A DNA stretch of 64,000 nucleotides from Trinickia soli (GTDB taxonomy: Bacteria > Pseudomonadota > Gammaproteobacteria > Burkholderiales > Burkholderiaceae), in assembly GCF_002879855.1 (NCBI RefSeq), contig NZ_PNYB01000001.1:372001-436000 (forward strand), read 5' to 3'. The stretch's first letter is position 1; each line of letters begins with the position of its first letter. A program made the position numbers and the translations under genes. Below, piece after piece: positions 37,311 to 46,446 of the stretch. Below the pieces are notes generated by a model. That model was not told the DNA's origin, did no database searches, and saw only the letters and a list, made by a program, of their open reading frames with translations.

Positions 37311-38827
37311 GCCTCGCCTCCGGCAATGAGTTGATAAACGGCTTGCTCGTCGAGCTCGTCGCCCGAGAGCTCGGCCACCTTGCGGCGGTCGCGCAACACT
37401 GCGATCCGGTCGCTCAAGCGCAGCACCTCGGCGATCTCGGAGGAGATCAACAAAATGCCGAGGCCCTTTGCGCACAACTGCATGACGCGGTCCATGATCT
37501 CGAACTTCGCCGCCACGTCGATACCGCGGGTCGGCTCGTCGAGGATCAACATCTTCGGATCGGTCGCCAGCCAGCGCGCCAGCAATGCCTTCTGCTGATT
37601 GCCGCCGGAGAGCAATTCGATGGGCTGCTCGATGTCGCGCGCACGAATGCCGAGCGCTTTCACATAGTGTTCGGCGATCCGCTTTTCTTTCGCCCGGCCA
37701 AGAGGGCGCCACCAACCGCGCCGCGCCTGTAAAGCCAGCACGATGTTCTCGCGGATCGACAAGGCGGCGACGATGCCTTCCTTCTTGCGATCCTCCGGGC
37801 AATAACCGATGCCATGCTTCACCGCATGACGCGGCGAGCCGAGCTTGACCGGTTTGCCGTCGACGGTAATCGAGCCCGTATCAGCGCGGTCGGCACCGAA
37901 CAGCAGACGCGCAGTTTCGGTGCGTCCCGAGCCGAGCAAGCCGGCCAGACCCATGATGCGTCCCGACTCGAGCGTCAAATCGATTGGCTGCACCGCGCCG
38001 CGCCTGCCCACGCCGCGCATGTCGAAGCGAGGCAGAGCGCGGTTCGCAGCAGCCGCATCGTTGCGCTCGGAAGACGAGCGCGTACGTTGCGCGGTGACCG
38101 GCACATCGCCCACCATCTTGCGCACGAGCTCGTCGACGGGCAGGTCCTTCGCCAGATATTCGCCTTCACGCTGGCCGTTGCGCATGACGGTGATGCGATC
38201 GGAGATCGCGTATGTCTGCTCCAGAAAGTGCGTGACGAACAGAATCGCGATGCCTGACTGCTTCAACTTCGTTAGGACTTCGAACAATTTCGAAACTTCC
38301 GAATCGTCGAGGCTTGAAGTCGGTTCATCGAGAATCAGCACGCGCGCATCGACACTGACGGCACGTGCGATCGCCACCATTTGCTGCACGGCGATCGGGT
38401 ATGTATCGAGTGACTGTGTGACGTCGAGCGAGATATTGAGCTGCGCCAACGCTTCGCGGGCACCCGCGTGAATCGCCTTCCAATCGATCGCCCCACGCCG
38501 CCGCGGCTGACGGCCCGCGAAGATGTTTTCGGCGACCGACAGATTGGGACAGAGATTGACCTCTTGATAAAGCGTCCTGATGCCGGCCGCCTCGGCTTCC
38601 AGCGGCGCGGCGAACCGAACGCTTTCGCCGTCGATGCGGATCTCGCCCGCGTCGTGGGAATGCACGCCCGTCAGCACATTGATGAGCGTCGATTTGCCTG
38701 CGCCATTCTGGCCCATCAGCGTATGAACTTCGCCGGCAAAGAGACGAAAGTCGACGTTGGTGAGCGCATTGACGCCGGGAAACGACTTCGTCAGGCCGAG
38801 CGTTTCGAGTACGAGAGGGCCAGTCAT
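37307..38827 (-). CDS. ytfR: Sugar ABC transporter ATPase, YtfR-like
   Basis: The 506-residue protein has two ABC domains: Walker A GQNGAGKST (K45) with the unusual VAVQQMVAIARA-type signature of the YtfR group (here IAVQQMVAIARA), and a second domain with [17 protein letters not shown] and DEPTRGIDV. It powers the importer. It starts 30 bases after the binding-protein gene. Confidence 0.88.
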   Translation of the reverse strand: MTGPLVLETLGLTKSFPGVNALTNVDFRLFAGEVHTLMGQNGAGKSTLINVLTGVHSHDAGEIRIDGESVRFAAPLEAEAAGIRTLYQEVNLCPNLSVAENIFAGRQPRRRGAIDWKAIHAGAREALAQLNISLDVTQSLDTYPIAVQQMVAIARAVSVDARVLILDEPTSSLDDSEVSKLFEVLTKLKQSGIAILFVTHFLEQTYAISDRITVMRNGQREGEYLAKDLPVDELVRKMVGDVPVTAQRTRSSSERNDAAAANRALPRFDMRGVGRRGAVQPIDLTLESGRIMGLAGLLGSGRTETARLLFGADRADTGSITVDGKPVKLGSPRHAVKHGIGYCPEDRKKEGIVAALSIRENIVLALQARRGWWRPLGRAKEKRIAEHYVKALGIRARDIEQPIELLSGGNQQKALLARWLATDPKMLILDEPTRGIDVAAKFEIMDRVMQLCAKGLGILLISSEIAEVLRLSDRIAVLRDRRKVAELSGDELDEQAVYQLIAGGEA

Positions 38828-38857
38828 GGGCTTCGCTCGCTGAAAGTCCGGGGGCGA

Positions 38858-39826
38858 TCAGTACTTACGCTGCGGCAACACCTGCGCCGCCACGTTCATC
38901 GGGAATACCGTCTCGTTCGTGACGATGCGCTTGGGCAGCGTCTTGCCTGCCACGATGTCCTTCACGGCGCTCATCAGTTGCGGCCCGAGCAGCGGGCTGC
39001 ATTCGACATCGACGTTGATCTTGCCCGCGATCATCGCCTGGAAGCCGCCCTTCGTCGCATCGAACGAAACGACCTTCACGTCCGTCCCCGGTTTCATGCC
39101 GGCTTCTTCCATCGCCTGAATGGCGCCGAGGGCCATATCGTCGTTATGCGCGTAGACGACATTGATCTGCTTGCCGTAGGTCTTTGCAAACGCTTCCATC
39201 ACTTGTTTGCCGCCTGCCAGCGTGAAGTCTCCGCTTTGCGACGCGATGATCTTGAACTTCGGATCGTTCTTGATGATTTCCATCAAGCCCGAATGGCGAT
39301 CGTTCGCGGGCGCGGAGCCGACCGTGCCTTGCAATTCAGCGATATTGATCGGGCCCGGGTTGTTCTTGTACGTCTCTTCAAGCCAACGGCCCGCGCGACG
39401 ACCTTCCTCGAGGAAGTCCGAACCGATCATCGTGACGTAGAGCGACTTGTCTTTGACGTCGATGTTGCGATCGGTCAGCACGACGGGGATATGCGCTTTC
39501 TTCGCTTCCTCCAGCACGGGCTCCCAGCCCGATTCGACGACCGGCGAGAATGCGATCACGTCCACCTTTTGCGCGATGTACGAACGAATCGCGCGGATCT
39601 GGTTCTCTTGCTTCTGCTGTGCGTCGGAGAACTTCAGATTGATGCCCGCATCCTTTGCAGCCTGTTTGACCGACACCGTGTTCGCCGTACGCCATGCGCT
39701 TTCCGCGCCGACCTGAGCGAAACCGAGCGTGATCTTCTTGTCCTGCGCGTGGCTATCGACCACGACCGACATCGCCACCGTCAATCCGAGCAATGCGTTT
39801 AGCGCCAACCGTACCGAACGTCCCAT
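38858..39826 (-). CDS. ytfQ: Periplasmic sugar-binding protein, YtfQ-like
   Basis: The 322-residue protein has a Sec signal (about 1-27) and a type 1 binding fold with GFAQVGAESAWRTANT, IAFSPVVESGWEPVL and NDDMALGAIQAMEEAG, close to the galactofuranose-binding YtfQ group. It is first in the likely long operon ending at araH. In this setting it may bind L-arabinose, galactofuranose or an arabinan product. Confidence 0.88.
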   Translation of the reverse strand: MGRSVRLALNALLGLTVAMSVVVDSHAQDKKITLGFAQVGAESAWRTANTVSVKQAAKDAGINLKFSDAQQKQENQIRAIRSYIAQKVDVIAFSPVVESGWEPVLEEAKKAHIPVVLTDRNIDVKDKSLYVTMIGSDFLEEGRRAGRWLEETYKNNPGPINIAELQGTVGSAPANDRHSGLMEIIKNDPKFKIIASQSGDFTLAGGKQVMEAFAKTYGKQINVVYAHNDDMALGAIQAMEEAGMKPGTDVKVVSFDATKGGFQAMIAGKINVDVECSPLLGPQLMSAVKDIVAGKTLPKRIVTNETVFPMNVAAQVLPQRKY

Positions 39827-40200
39827 GCTTGTCTCCGTTTGTCTTTGATGCGTGCTTGGTTTTGTTACATCGAACGAACTGCTTGATACACCGTATGCGC
39901 CGTCTCAGGATCGCGGCCGCCTGTCGACGTGCTGTTTTCTAAATAGCCAAACTATAAGCACGGTCAAACCGAGAAACGATTAGCGTTTTCCCCAGCTTCG
40001 CCACGTCAATAGTCATGCTATTTCTATCGACGATCTGAGGAAAAGGCGCCACGAAGAGGCCGGAAAGTGCCAATATGTGGGAAATTAGCCACATCGCCGC
40101 CTCTCGAAGAGTGATCTTACGGTGGATCGCGGCGCAAGCAGCGAGATCCATCGAGATCTATAATCGTTTTACTATATTCGCCTACAACAGGCATAGCGCA
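39827..40200. promoter_or_regulatory. Divergent control region with two ATAG-N5-CTAT sites
   Basis: This 374-base region separates the long minus-strand operon from the arabonate dehydratase gene. Two inverted repeats of the same form occur: ATAG-CCAAA-CTAT at 39943-39955 and ATAG-TCATG-CTAT at 40009-40021 (the second extends to AATAG/CTATT). They are candidate operators for a local regulator. A TATAAT-like AT-rich stretch lies at about 40155-40180. Confidence 0.45.
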
Positions 40201-41946
40201 ATGACAGACAAACCCGCCAAGCTTCGCTCCGCCCAATGGTTCGGCACGGCCGACAAGAACGGCTTCATGTATCGCAGTTGGATGAAGAACCAGGGCATCC
40301 CCGATCACGAGTTTCAGGGCAAGCCGATCATCGGCATCTGCAACACCTGGTCGGAACTCACGCCGTGCAATGCGCACTTTCGCAAGCTCGCGGAACACGT
40401 CAAACGCGGCGTGTTCGAGGCGGGCGGCTTCCCTGTCGAATTCCCGGTGTTCTCGAACGGCGAATCGAATCTGAGGCCGACCGCCATGTTTACGCGCAAT
40501 CTCGCGAGCATGGATGTGGAAGAGTCGATCCGCGGCAATCCGATCGACGCGGTGGTCTTGCTGGCCGGTTGCGACAAAACCACGCCCGCGTTGCTAATGG
40601 GGGCGGCCAGTTGCGACGTGCCCGCGATCGTCGTCAGCGGCGGCCCGATGCTCAACGGTAAACATGAAGGGCGCGACATCGGCTCGGGCACCGTGGTTTG
40701 GCAATTGAGCGAGCAAGTGAAAGCAGGGCGCATTTCGATTCACGAATTCATGGCCGCGGAGGCCGGGATGTCGCGGTCGGCCGGCACCTGCAACACAATG
40801 GGCACCGCCTCGACGATGGCATGCATGGCCGAAGCGCTGGGTGTGACGTTGCCGCACAACGCGGCCATTCCCGCCGTCGATTCGCGTCGTTACGTCCTCG
40901 CACATCTTTCGGGCATGCGCATCGTCGAGATGGCATTGCAGGACGTGCGGCTCTCGAAGCTGTTGACGCGCGAAGCGTTCGAAAATGCGATTCGCGCCAA
41001 TGCCGCGATCGGCGGCTCGACCAATGCGGCCATTCACTTGAAGGCGATCGCCGGCCGCATCGGCGTGCAACTCGAGCTCGACGATTGGACGCGCATCGGG
41101 CGCGGTACGCCGACGTTGGTCGACCTGCAGCCGTCGGGCCGCTTCCTGATGGAGGAGTTCTACTACGCGGGCGGTTTGCCCGCAGTATTGCGCCGCCTCG
41201 GGGAAGCCGGAATGCTGCCGCACCCCGACGCGTTGACCGCTAACGGCCACTCGCTTTGGGACAACTGCAAAGAGGCGCCGATTTACAACGACGAAGTGAT
41301 CCGGCCACTGGCGACGCCGCTCGTTTCCGACGGCGGGCTTTGCGTGTTGCGCGGCAACCTCGCGCCGCGTGGCGCAGTGCTCAAGCCGTCGGCCGCAACC
41401 GCGTCGTTGCTCAAGCATCGCGGCCGTGCCGTCGTCTTCGAGAACTTCGACGACTATAAAGCGCGCATCGCCGATCCCGATCTGGAGGCGACCGCAGATT
41501 CGATTCTGGTCATGAAAAACTGCGGGCCGAAGGGTTACCCGGGAATGGCGGAAGTGGGCAACATGGGCTTGCCGCCGAAGTTGCTTGCACAAGGCGTGAC
41601 CGACATGGTTCGCATTTCCGACGCGCGCATGAGCGGGACCGCGTACGGCACGGTCGTGTTGCACGTCGCTCCGGAAGCGCGCGCGGGCGGACCGCTTGCT
41701 ATCGTGCGAAACGGCGATTGGATCGAACTCGATTGCGAGGCAGGGCGGTTGCATCTGGACATCGGCGAAGAAGAACTCGCTCAACGTTTGGCCGAATGGC
41801 GCGAGACCAACACGCGACCCAATGCGGCCGACGTCAGCGGCTACCGCAATCTTTATATCGACCACGTGTTGCAAGCGGACGAGGGGTGCGACTTCGATTT
41901 CCTCGTCGGTTGTCGCGGGGCGGAAGTGCCGCCGCACTCGCATTGA
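40201..41946 (+). CDS. L-arabonate dehydratase, IlvD/Edd family
   Basis: The 581-residue protein has the iron-sulfur ligands of the family: CNTW near 51, GCDKTTP near 124, and AGTCNTMGT near 197. It dehydrates L-arabonate to L-2-keto-3-deoxyarabonate. Length and the opening (KLRSAQWFG, GFMYRSWMKNQG) fit sugar-acid dehydratases rather than IlvD. The ATG at 40201 follows the AT-rich promoter; upstream in-frame sequence is non-coding in character. It is divergent from the transporter operon. Confidence 0.92.
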   Translation: MTDKPAKLRSAQWFGTADKNGFMYRSWMKNQGIPDHEFQGKPIIGICNTWSELTPCNAHFRKLAEHVKRGVFEAGGFPVEFPVFSNGESNLRPTAMFTRNLASMDVEESIRGNPIDAVVLLAGCDKTTPALLMGAASCDVPAIVVSGGPMLNGKHEGRDIGSGTVVWQLSEQVKAGRISIHEFMAAEAGMSRSAGTCNTMGTASTMACMAEALGVTLPHNAAIPAVDSRRYVLAHLSGMRIVEMALQDVRLSKLLTREAFENAIRANAAIGGSTNAAIHLKAIAGRIGVQLELDDWTRIGRGTPTLVDLQPSGRFLMEEFYYAGGLPAVLRRLGEAGMLPHPDALTANGHSLWDNCKEAPIYNDEVIRPLATPLVSDGGLCVLRGNLAPRGAVLKPSAATASLLKHRGRAVVFENFDDYKARIADPDLEATADSILVMKNCGPKGYPGMAEVGNMGLPPKLLAQGVTDMVRISDARMSGTAYGTVVLHVAPEARAGGPLAIVRNGDWIELDCEAGRLHLDIGEEELAQRLAEWRETNTRPNAADVSGYRNLYIDHVLQADEGCDFDFLVGCRGAEVPPHSH

Positions 41947-42051
41947 AGAGGCGGCGCGCCATTTGATGGGTTTATGCGGGCGAGCCCGCGTCGAATCGGT
42001 CCTCGGGTTCAGACCTCGCGGGGGCCGATTCCGACGTTCTACGTCTAGCGA

Positions 42052-42780
42052 TCAACCGGCGATGGGCCGCCCGATAACGAGAATCGTCTCCGCATCCGCT
42101 TTCGCGTTTTCCAACTGCACGAGACTGGCCTGACGTGCGCCGAGCGGATCCCGATGCTCGATCGCCGTCATAATTGCCTTGTGCCGCGGCAACGACAGCG
42201 CGTGCGTATCGGGGTGACGGCTCGTCAGTTTGATCGATTCGGTCAATGCAAGCGACATCATGTTGCCGATGAAGGCGAGCATGTCGTTATGCGTGGCGGC
42301 CATTACAGCGCGGTGAAACTCGAGATCGGGTTCCAACAGTTCGGTTGCCGTTTGCGCGCTTTCCATCTGCTGATAGGCGCGACGAATTCGCGCGACATCC
42401 TCTTCCGTGGCTTCGGTTGCCGCGAGCGCGGCTGCGGCCGGCTCGATAATGCGTCGCACCGTCAACAGCGAGCGAAAGAACTCCCCTTCGGGCGTGACGC
42501 TGATCGTCCAAAACAGCACGTCCGGGTCGAGCATGTGCCATTCTTCGCGCGGACGCACGACGCTGCCCACGCGCGGCTTCGAGACGACGAGCCCTTTCGC
42601 GACGAGAACACGCGTCGCCTCGCGCAACACGGGGCGGCTTACGCCGTAGGCTTCGCATAGCGTGGGTTCGGGCGGCAGGCGTTCACCGGGTGCGAACTTG
42701 CCGCTGACGATCTCGGTGCCGAGTTCCTGCACGATCCGCGCGTGCATGCTCTTGCGGTTCTTGAGATGTCGATAGTCCAT
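42052..42780 (-). CDS. GntR/FadR-type regulator (FCD domain)
   Basis: The 242-residue protein has an N-terminal winged helix (GERLPPEPTLCEAYGVSRPVLREATRVL, cited here as two parts: GERLPPEPTLC and EAYGVSRPVLREATRV, about 32-60) and a C-terminal FCD ligand domain with the metal-site residues D (LEPDLEFHRAV) and H (HNDML and LPRHKAI). It probably represses the pentose genes and is released by a sugar acid. It converges on the arabonate dehydratase gene. Confidence 0.9.
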   Translation of the reverse strand: MDYRHLKNRKSMHARIVQELGTEIVSGKFAPGERLPPEPTLCEAYGVSRPVLREATRVLVAKGLVVSKPRVGSVVRPREEWHMLDPDVLFWTISVTPEGEFFRSLLTVRRIIEPAAAALAATEATEEDVARIRRAYQQMESAQTATELLEPDLEFHRAVMAATHNDMLAFIGNMMSLALTESIKLTSRHPDTHALSLPRHKAIMTAIEHRDPLGARQASLVQLENAKADAETILVIGRPIAG

Positions 42781-42914
42781 AGAGTTCGAGAATGCGGCCG
42801 GCCGAGTTGAGCGTCAGCAAGCGAAATGGCTCATGTCGAGCGCGCGACGGATAGGCGGCGAAGTGTGCGCCAGCATAGCACATACAGTATGGCCAGAGGA
42901 CCCGGGCGACAGTT

Positions 42915-42940
42915 GGAATAAACCATCATTGCGGTGCGTT
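42915..42940 (+). promoter_or_regulatory. Candidate ECF promoter, GGAATAA-N15-CGTT
   Basis: The element lies about 130 bases before the DUF4142 gene, the first gene of an operon that contains an ECF sigma factor. It repeats exactly the form and spacing seen before the other ECF operon (13873-13898). Confidence 0.55.
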
Positions 42941-43067
42941 TGAACTCGTGTGAGGGGATCGCAAATGAACGGGAACGCGCCACTGCGTCGTGGCATCTAT
43001 CGCGGCAAGACCTCCCCGTTCGCATCGCCGATGCGCCCGACGGTCTCCCATTCGTCAGGAGAGACAC

Positions 43068-43622
43068 GTGAACCTGAAACCTATCCCCACGCTGGCGCTG
43101 GCTGCCGCCGTGGTTGCTCTGGCGTTCAATGCGCAGGCCCAGGGCGCCAACGGCGCCGCCCCGACAGACCCTCAAATCGCCGCGATTGTCGTGACCGCCA
43201 ACCAGGTCGACATCGACGCGGGCAAACTCGCCATTCAAAAGAGTGCGAGCAAAGACGTCAAGGCCTTTGCCCAGACGATGGTGCGGGACCACGCGGGCGT
43301 CAATCAAGCCGCAGGCGATCTCGTTCATAAGCTGAAGGTCACCCCTGAGCCCAACGCGACGAGCGAATCGCTAAAGAACGGCGGAGCGGAGAACCTCGCC
43401 AAGCTGAAAGGGTTGACCGGAAAGGCGTTCGATAAAGCCTACGTCAATCACGAAGTGGCATACCATCAAGCCGTGCTCGACGCGATGGACAAGACGTTGA
43501 TCCCCGACGCGCAGAATACGGAATTGAAAGCGCTGCTCGTCAAGGTCAGGCCGACATTCGTCGCGCATCTGAATCACGCCAAAGCATTGGACGAGCAATT
43601 AAATGGAAGCGGCGGAAACTAG
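43068..43622 (+). CDS. DUF4142 periplasmic protein
   Basis: The 184-residue protein starts at GTG with an AGGAGA ribosome site six bases upstream. A Sec signal (about 1-25, FNAQAQG) precedes a helical DUF4142 domain (QVDIDAGKLAIQKSASKDV, MVRDHAGVN, VNHEVAYHQAVLDAMD). The paired His residues suggest a four-helix, ferritin-like bundle. It is first in an operon with the cupredoxin and sigma genes. Confidence 0.88.
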   Translation: MNLKPIPTLALAAAVVALAFNAQAQGANGAAPTDPQIAAIVVTANQVDIDAGKLAIQKSASKDVKAFAQTMVRDHAGVNQAAGDLVHKLKVTPEPNATSESLKNGGAENLAKLKGLTGKAFDKAYVNHEVAYHQAVLDAMDKTLIPDAQNTELKALLVKVRPTFVAHLNHAKALDEQLNGSGGN

Positions 43623-43962
43623 TTGCGCGAGGCGCTTGAGAGCGGCCGGCGTTGCGCTGTGCGTAGGCGCCTGCGCGGCGCTCGCGTTGCCCGCGTCGGC
43701 AAAGACATGGACCGTCAAGATGGTCGATATGCAGTTCGTACCGGCCAATTTGACCGTTGCGCGCGACGATACGATCGTTTGGGTCAATTCAGATATCGTC
43801 GCGCATACGGTGACTTCGACGGTTGCCGGCGGCTTCGACTCACACGCGATCGCGCCCGGCGGTCGGTGGCGTTATCGCGCGAAGACGCCAGGCCACCTGG
43901 CGTACCGATGCACGTTTCATCCGACGATGCAGGCGCAACTCATCGTCAAGGAACGACCATGA
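43603..43962 (+). CDS. Plastocyanin-like cupredoxin
   Basis: The 119-residue protein has a signal sequence (about 10-33) and a single cupredoxin domain. The type 1 copper ligands are visible as H68, C103, H106 and M109 (YRCTFHPTM). It probably carries electrons or binds copper in the periplasm. It overlaps the end of the DUF4142 gene by 20 bases and the sigma gene by four, so the three are translationally coupled. Confidence 0.88.
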   Translation: MEAAETSCARRLRAAGVALCVGACAALALPASAKTWTVKMVDMQFVPANLTVARDDTIVWVNSDIVAHTVTSTVAGGFDSHAIAPGGRWRYRAKTPGHLAYRCTFHPTMQAQLIVKERP

Positions 43963-44672
43963 GCTCCGGTACGACGATAGGCGGTGCGACTGCACGCGAC
44001 TGGGAAAGCGTTGACGACCGCGCGCTGGCCGCCGCCGTAGGCGCTGGCGAGCGCGACGCCTTCGTGTGCCTGATGCGCCGCTACAACCAGCGGCTCTATC
44101 GCCTCGCACGTGCGACCTTGCGCGACGATGCCGAGGCCCAGGATGCGTTGCAGGACGCGTATCTGGCAGCGTATCGCGCCATCGGCGCTTTCCGCGGCGA
44201 TGCTCAACTTTCCACCTGGCTTTCGCGGCTCGTCCTGAACGCGTGCCTGGCACGATTGCGACGCGACGCGCGCAGGCATGCCGTCGCGCCGATGGTCAGC
44301 ACATCGGCAAACGACGCACCGGATCACGAGCTCATGGACGAATCTTGCGCATCACAGCCGGACGACGCACTCATGCGCGCACAGGTGCGTGCGTTGCTCG
44401 AACGAAAACTCGATGCGCTACCGGAGGCGTTCCGGGTTGTCTTTGTCCTGCGCTGCGTCGAAGAGCTCAGCGTCGAGGAAACGGCGCAGTGCCTTGGCAT
44501 ACCCGAATCGACGGTACGTACGCGCCATTTTCGAGCGCGCAGCTTGTTGCGCGAATCGTTGTCGCAGGAACTCGATCTGGCGGAGCGCGATGTTTTCTCA
44601 TTCGATGGTGCGCGCTGCGACAGTATCGTCGCCGCGGTGCTCGCACGCCTCGATGCACGGGCAAGCGAGTAG
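43959..44672 (+). CDS. ECF RNA polymerase sigma factor
   Basis: The 237-residue protein has sigma region 2 (DAEAQDALQDAYLAAYRAI, STWLSRLVLNACLARLRR) and region 4 (LPEAFRVVFVLRCVEELSVE, IPESTVRTRHFRARSLLR). It is longer than a minimal ECF factor because of an acidic linker of about 35 residues and a C-terminal extension. No anti-sigma gene follows. The ATG at 43959 overlaps the cupredoxin stop. It may direct its own operon from the GGAATAA-N15-CGTT element. Confidence 0.92.
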   Translation: MSSGTTIGGATARDWESVDDRALAAAVGAGERDAFVCLMRRYNQRLYRLARATLRDDAEAQDALQDAYLAAYRAIGAFRGDAQLSTWLSRLVLNACLARLRRDARRHAVAPMVSTSANDAPDHELMDESCASQPDDALMRAQVRALLERKLDALPEAFRVVFVLRCVEELSVEETAQCLGIPESTVRTRHFRARSLLRESLSQELDLAERDVFSFDGARCDSIVAAVLARLDARASE

Positions 44673-45012
44673 GGCAGGCGTCGGCGGATGCCCCCGGCTC
44701 GGAACAGGACTCAGGTTGATTTTTGTATCAAGTCCCGATGGTCGCCGTTCATTAATATCATGTTGTGATATATATTTAACTTCTTGATCTAACGCAATGT
44801 ACTGCCATTCCGTCAAGGTAAGGTAAGTACGCACCGGCCTACGCATTGCTGCCGGGCTGGTGCTTTGTCTTCCCAGTGAGGAAGCCGGTGAAACCGCTCC
44901 AACGACACGTAGTTGCACACTCGATCTATCCCCGTGGGGAGCGCGCGAATACCAACTGCGGGTGTTCGGGATGGGCTCGTTTTTCCGCGCGGGCCGACTG
45001 CGGAGGAACATC
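44673..45012. promoter_or_regulatory. Promoter region of the sdhB paralog
   Basis: This 340-base, partly AT-rich gap holds no supported gene. TTGAT-CTAA-CGCAA at 44784-44797 is an imperfect Fnr box (8 of 10 informative bases), of interest because an fnr fragment lies nearby. The frame that is open into sdhB from 44860 lacks a ribosome site. Confidence 0.35.
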
Positions 45013-45720
45013 GTGAGTGACACCAGAACCTTTGAAATTTTTCGCTACGATCCGGACCGCGATCCCAAGCCGTACATGCAGACGTACGAGATTGAAGTGA
45101 CCCCGGATGACCGGATGTTGCTCGATGTACTTGTCCGGCTCAAGGCACAGGACGAGACGCTAAGCTTTCGGCGTTCGTGTCGCGAAGGCGTGTGCGGCTC
45201 GGATGCGATGAACATCGACCGCAAGAATGGACTCGCTTGCGTAACCAACCTTAACGACCTCCCTCGGCACACGGTTTTGCGTCCGCTGCCCGGATTGCCG
45301 GTCGTTCGCGACCTGATCGTGGACATGACCGCGTTCTTCAACCAGTACCACTCGATCAAGCCTTACCTGATCAACGACACGCTCCCACCCGAGCGGGAAA
45401 GGCTTCAGACGCCCGAGGAGCGCAATCAACTCGACGGTCTCTACGAGTGCATCTTGTGCGCGTGCTGTTCCACCGCGTGCCCCTCGTACTGGTGGAATCC
45501 GGATAAATATGTCGGTCCCGCCGGACTCCTGCAGGCTTATCGCTTTCTGGTCGATTCCCGCGACGAGGGCACGGCTGAGCGGCTCGACAATCTTGACGAT
45601 CCGTACCGTCTTCAGCGCTGCCGGATGATTCTGAACTGCACGGATGTCTGCCCTAAAGGCCTGAATCCGGCAAGGGCAATCGGGGAGATTCGCAGCATGC
45701 TTGTGCGCAGGGCGATCTGA
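45013..45720 (+). CDS. sdhB: Orphan succinate dehydrogenase/fumarate reductase iron-sulfur subunit
   Basis: The 235-residue protein has the plant-type ferredoxin motif for [2Fe-2S] (C56, C61, C76) and the two ferredoxin-type clusters (C146, C149, C152, C156, then C203, C209, C213). It transfers electrons between the flavoprotein subunit and quinone in complex II. No sdhA, sdhC or sdhD is adjacent, so this is a paralog. The start is GTG with a strong GGAGGAA site. It lies at the edge of a decayed patch. Confidence 0.92.
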   Translation: MSDTRTFEIFRYDPDRDPKPYMQTYEIEVTPDDRMLLDVLVRLKAQDETLSFRRSCREGVCGSDAMNIDRKNGLACVTNLNDLPRHTVLRPLPGLPVVRDLIVDMTAFFNQYHSIKPYLINDTLPPERERLQTPEERNQLDGLYECILCACCSTACPSYWWNPDKYVGPAGLLQAYRFLVDSRDEGTAERLDNLDDPYRLQRCRMILNCTDVCPKGLNPARAIGEIRSMLVRRAI

Positions 45721-45749
45721 GCGCCGCAACCTGGTGTGGAGAGGCTGAC

Positions 45750-45863
45750 ATGGCAATGCCAAGGGCAACACAGGGGGAGTTGATCGACGTTCGACCACTC
45801 GGCGATGCATTGCGGGAGTCGAAATCGGTCACCCTCATGCGGTCGGATCATCTGGAGGGGTGA
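45750..45863 (+). pseudogene. N-terminal fragment of a cupin-domain protein
   Basis: A 37-residue frame with a GAGAGG ribosome site reads LIDVRPLGDALRESKSVTLM, the usual N-terminus of small cupin proteins of Burkholderiales, and then stops after HLEG where the cupin barrel should begin. It lies 29 bases after sdhB. The assignment rests on remembered sequence patterns. Confidence 0.5.
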
Positions 45864-46009
45864 ATGATGGAAAACTCACTGTATCCGCAGTCAAGCCCGG
45901 AACTTGCCAGACGCCGCCGCTGATCTGCCGAACACCAGCGTTTGGCGCAATTCGTGCGACTTCTTGAACGTCAATCGATGCTCCTTGATGGTCCCGATGA
46001 AGATCGGGA
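45864..46009 (+). other. Decayed stretch with a 19-codon remnant frame
   Basis: An 18-residue frame at 45867-45923 (MENSLYPQSSPELARRRR) starts with tandem ATGs directly after the cupin fragment. It resembles the N-terminus of an AhpD/carboxymuconolactone decarboxylase protein but stops at once. Nothing further in the stretch is coding. Confidence 0.3.
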
Positions 46010-46381
46010 TCAGGGTGTGGGGATGTGTCTTTCAGATGCCCGGCGCGACGTCATACAAAGTCGGACAACGAGACTTTCGCCCAACGGCGTCACGAGAGGT
46101 TTGCCCTTGCACCGGCGACACTTGTCAATCTGGACCAGGTTCCCACTCAACAGCGGCAGCAGATCGGGCCATTCGATGCTGACCTGCCCGGGCGTACGAG
46201 CGATGAGCATCAGCGTGGCGATCTCGTGGGGCGTCAACATCGGGAAATTCGCGGCGCAAGGGGACAACGCACCGCTTACTGATGCGGTGCGGTTTGAAGG
46301 TTGTGCCCGATCATCCCCCTGGTTGTCAGCATGGTCTACCCACCGGGATGCGGTGCCTTCGACCTCATAGGGCGTATCCAT
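46010..46381 (-). CDS. Small winged-helix-like protein, hypothetical
   Basis: The 123-residue frame starts at an ATG with an excellent GAGGAGG ribosome site. The N-terminal 45 residues are polar. Residues 48-110 read as a winged helix (LTPHEIATLMLIARTP, then LLPLLSGNLVQIDK and LVTPLGESLVVRL), as in small MarR-like proteins of this family. An internal ATG at 46240 could be the true start. It lies downstream of the fnr fragment. Function unknown. Confidence 0.5.
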   Translation of the reverse strand: MDTPYEVEGTASRWVDHADNQGDDRAQPSNRTASVSGALSPCAANFPMLTPHEIATLMLIARTPGQVSIEWPDLLPLLSGNLVQIDKCRRCKGKPLVTPLGESLVVRLCMTSRRASERHIPTP

Positions 46382-46446
46382 CAATGTCCTCCTCGCCGAC
46401 TTTCTGACACGCGAGTCTCAGTAACCCGCATTCTTGGCGGCGTCTG

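Noticed and set aside
44784-44797. Fnr box before the sdhB paralog
   Set aside because: Only one arm matches the consensus fully (TTGAT); the other reads CGCAA. Noted within the promoter region but not called as a site.
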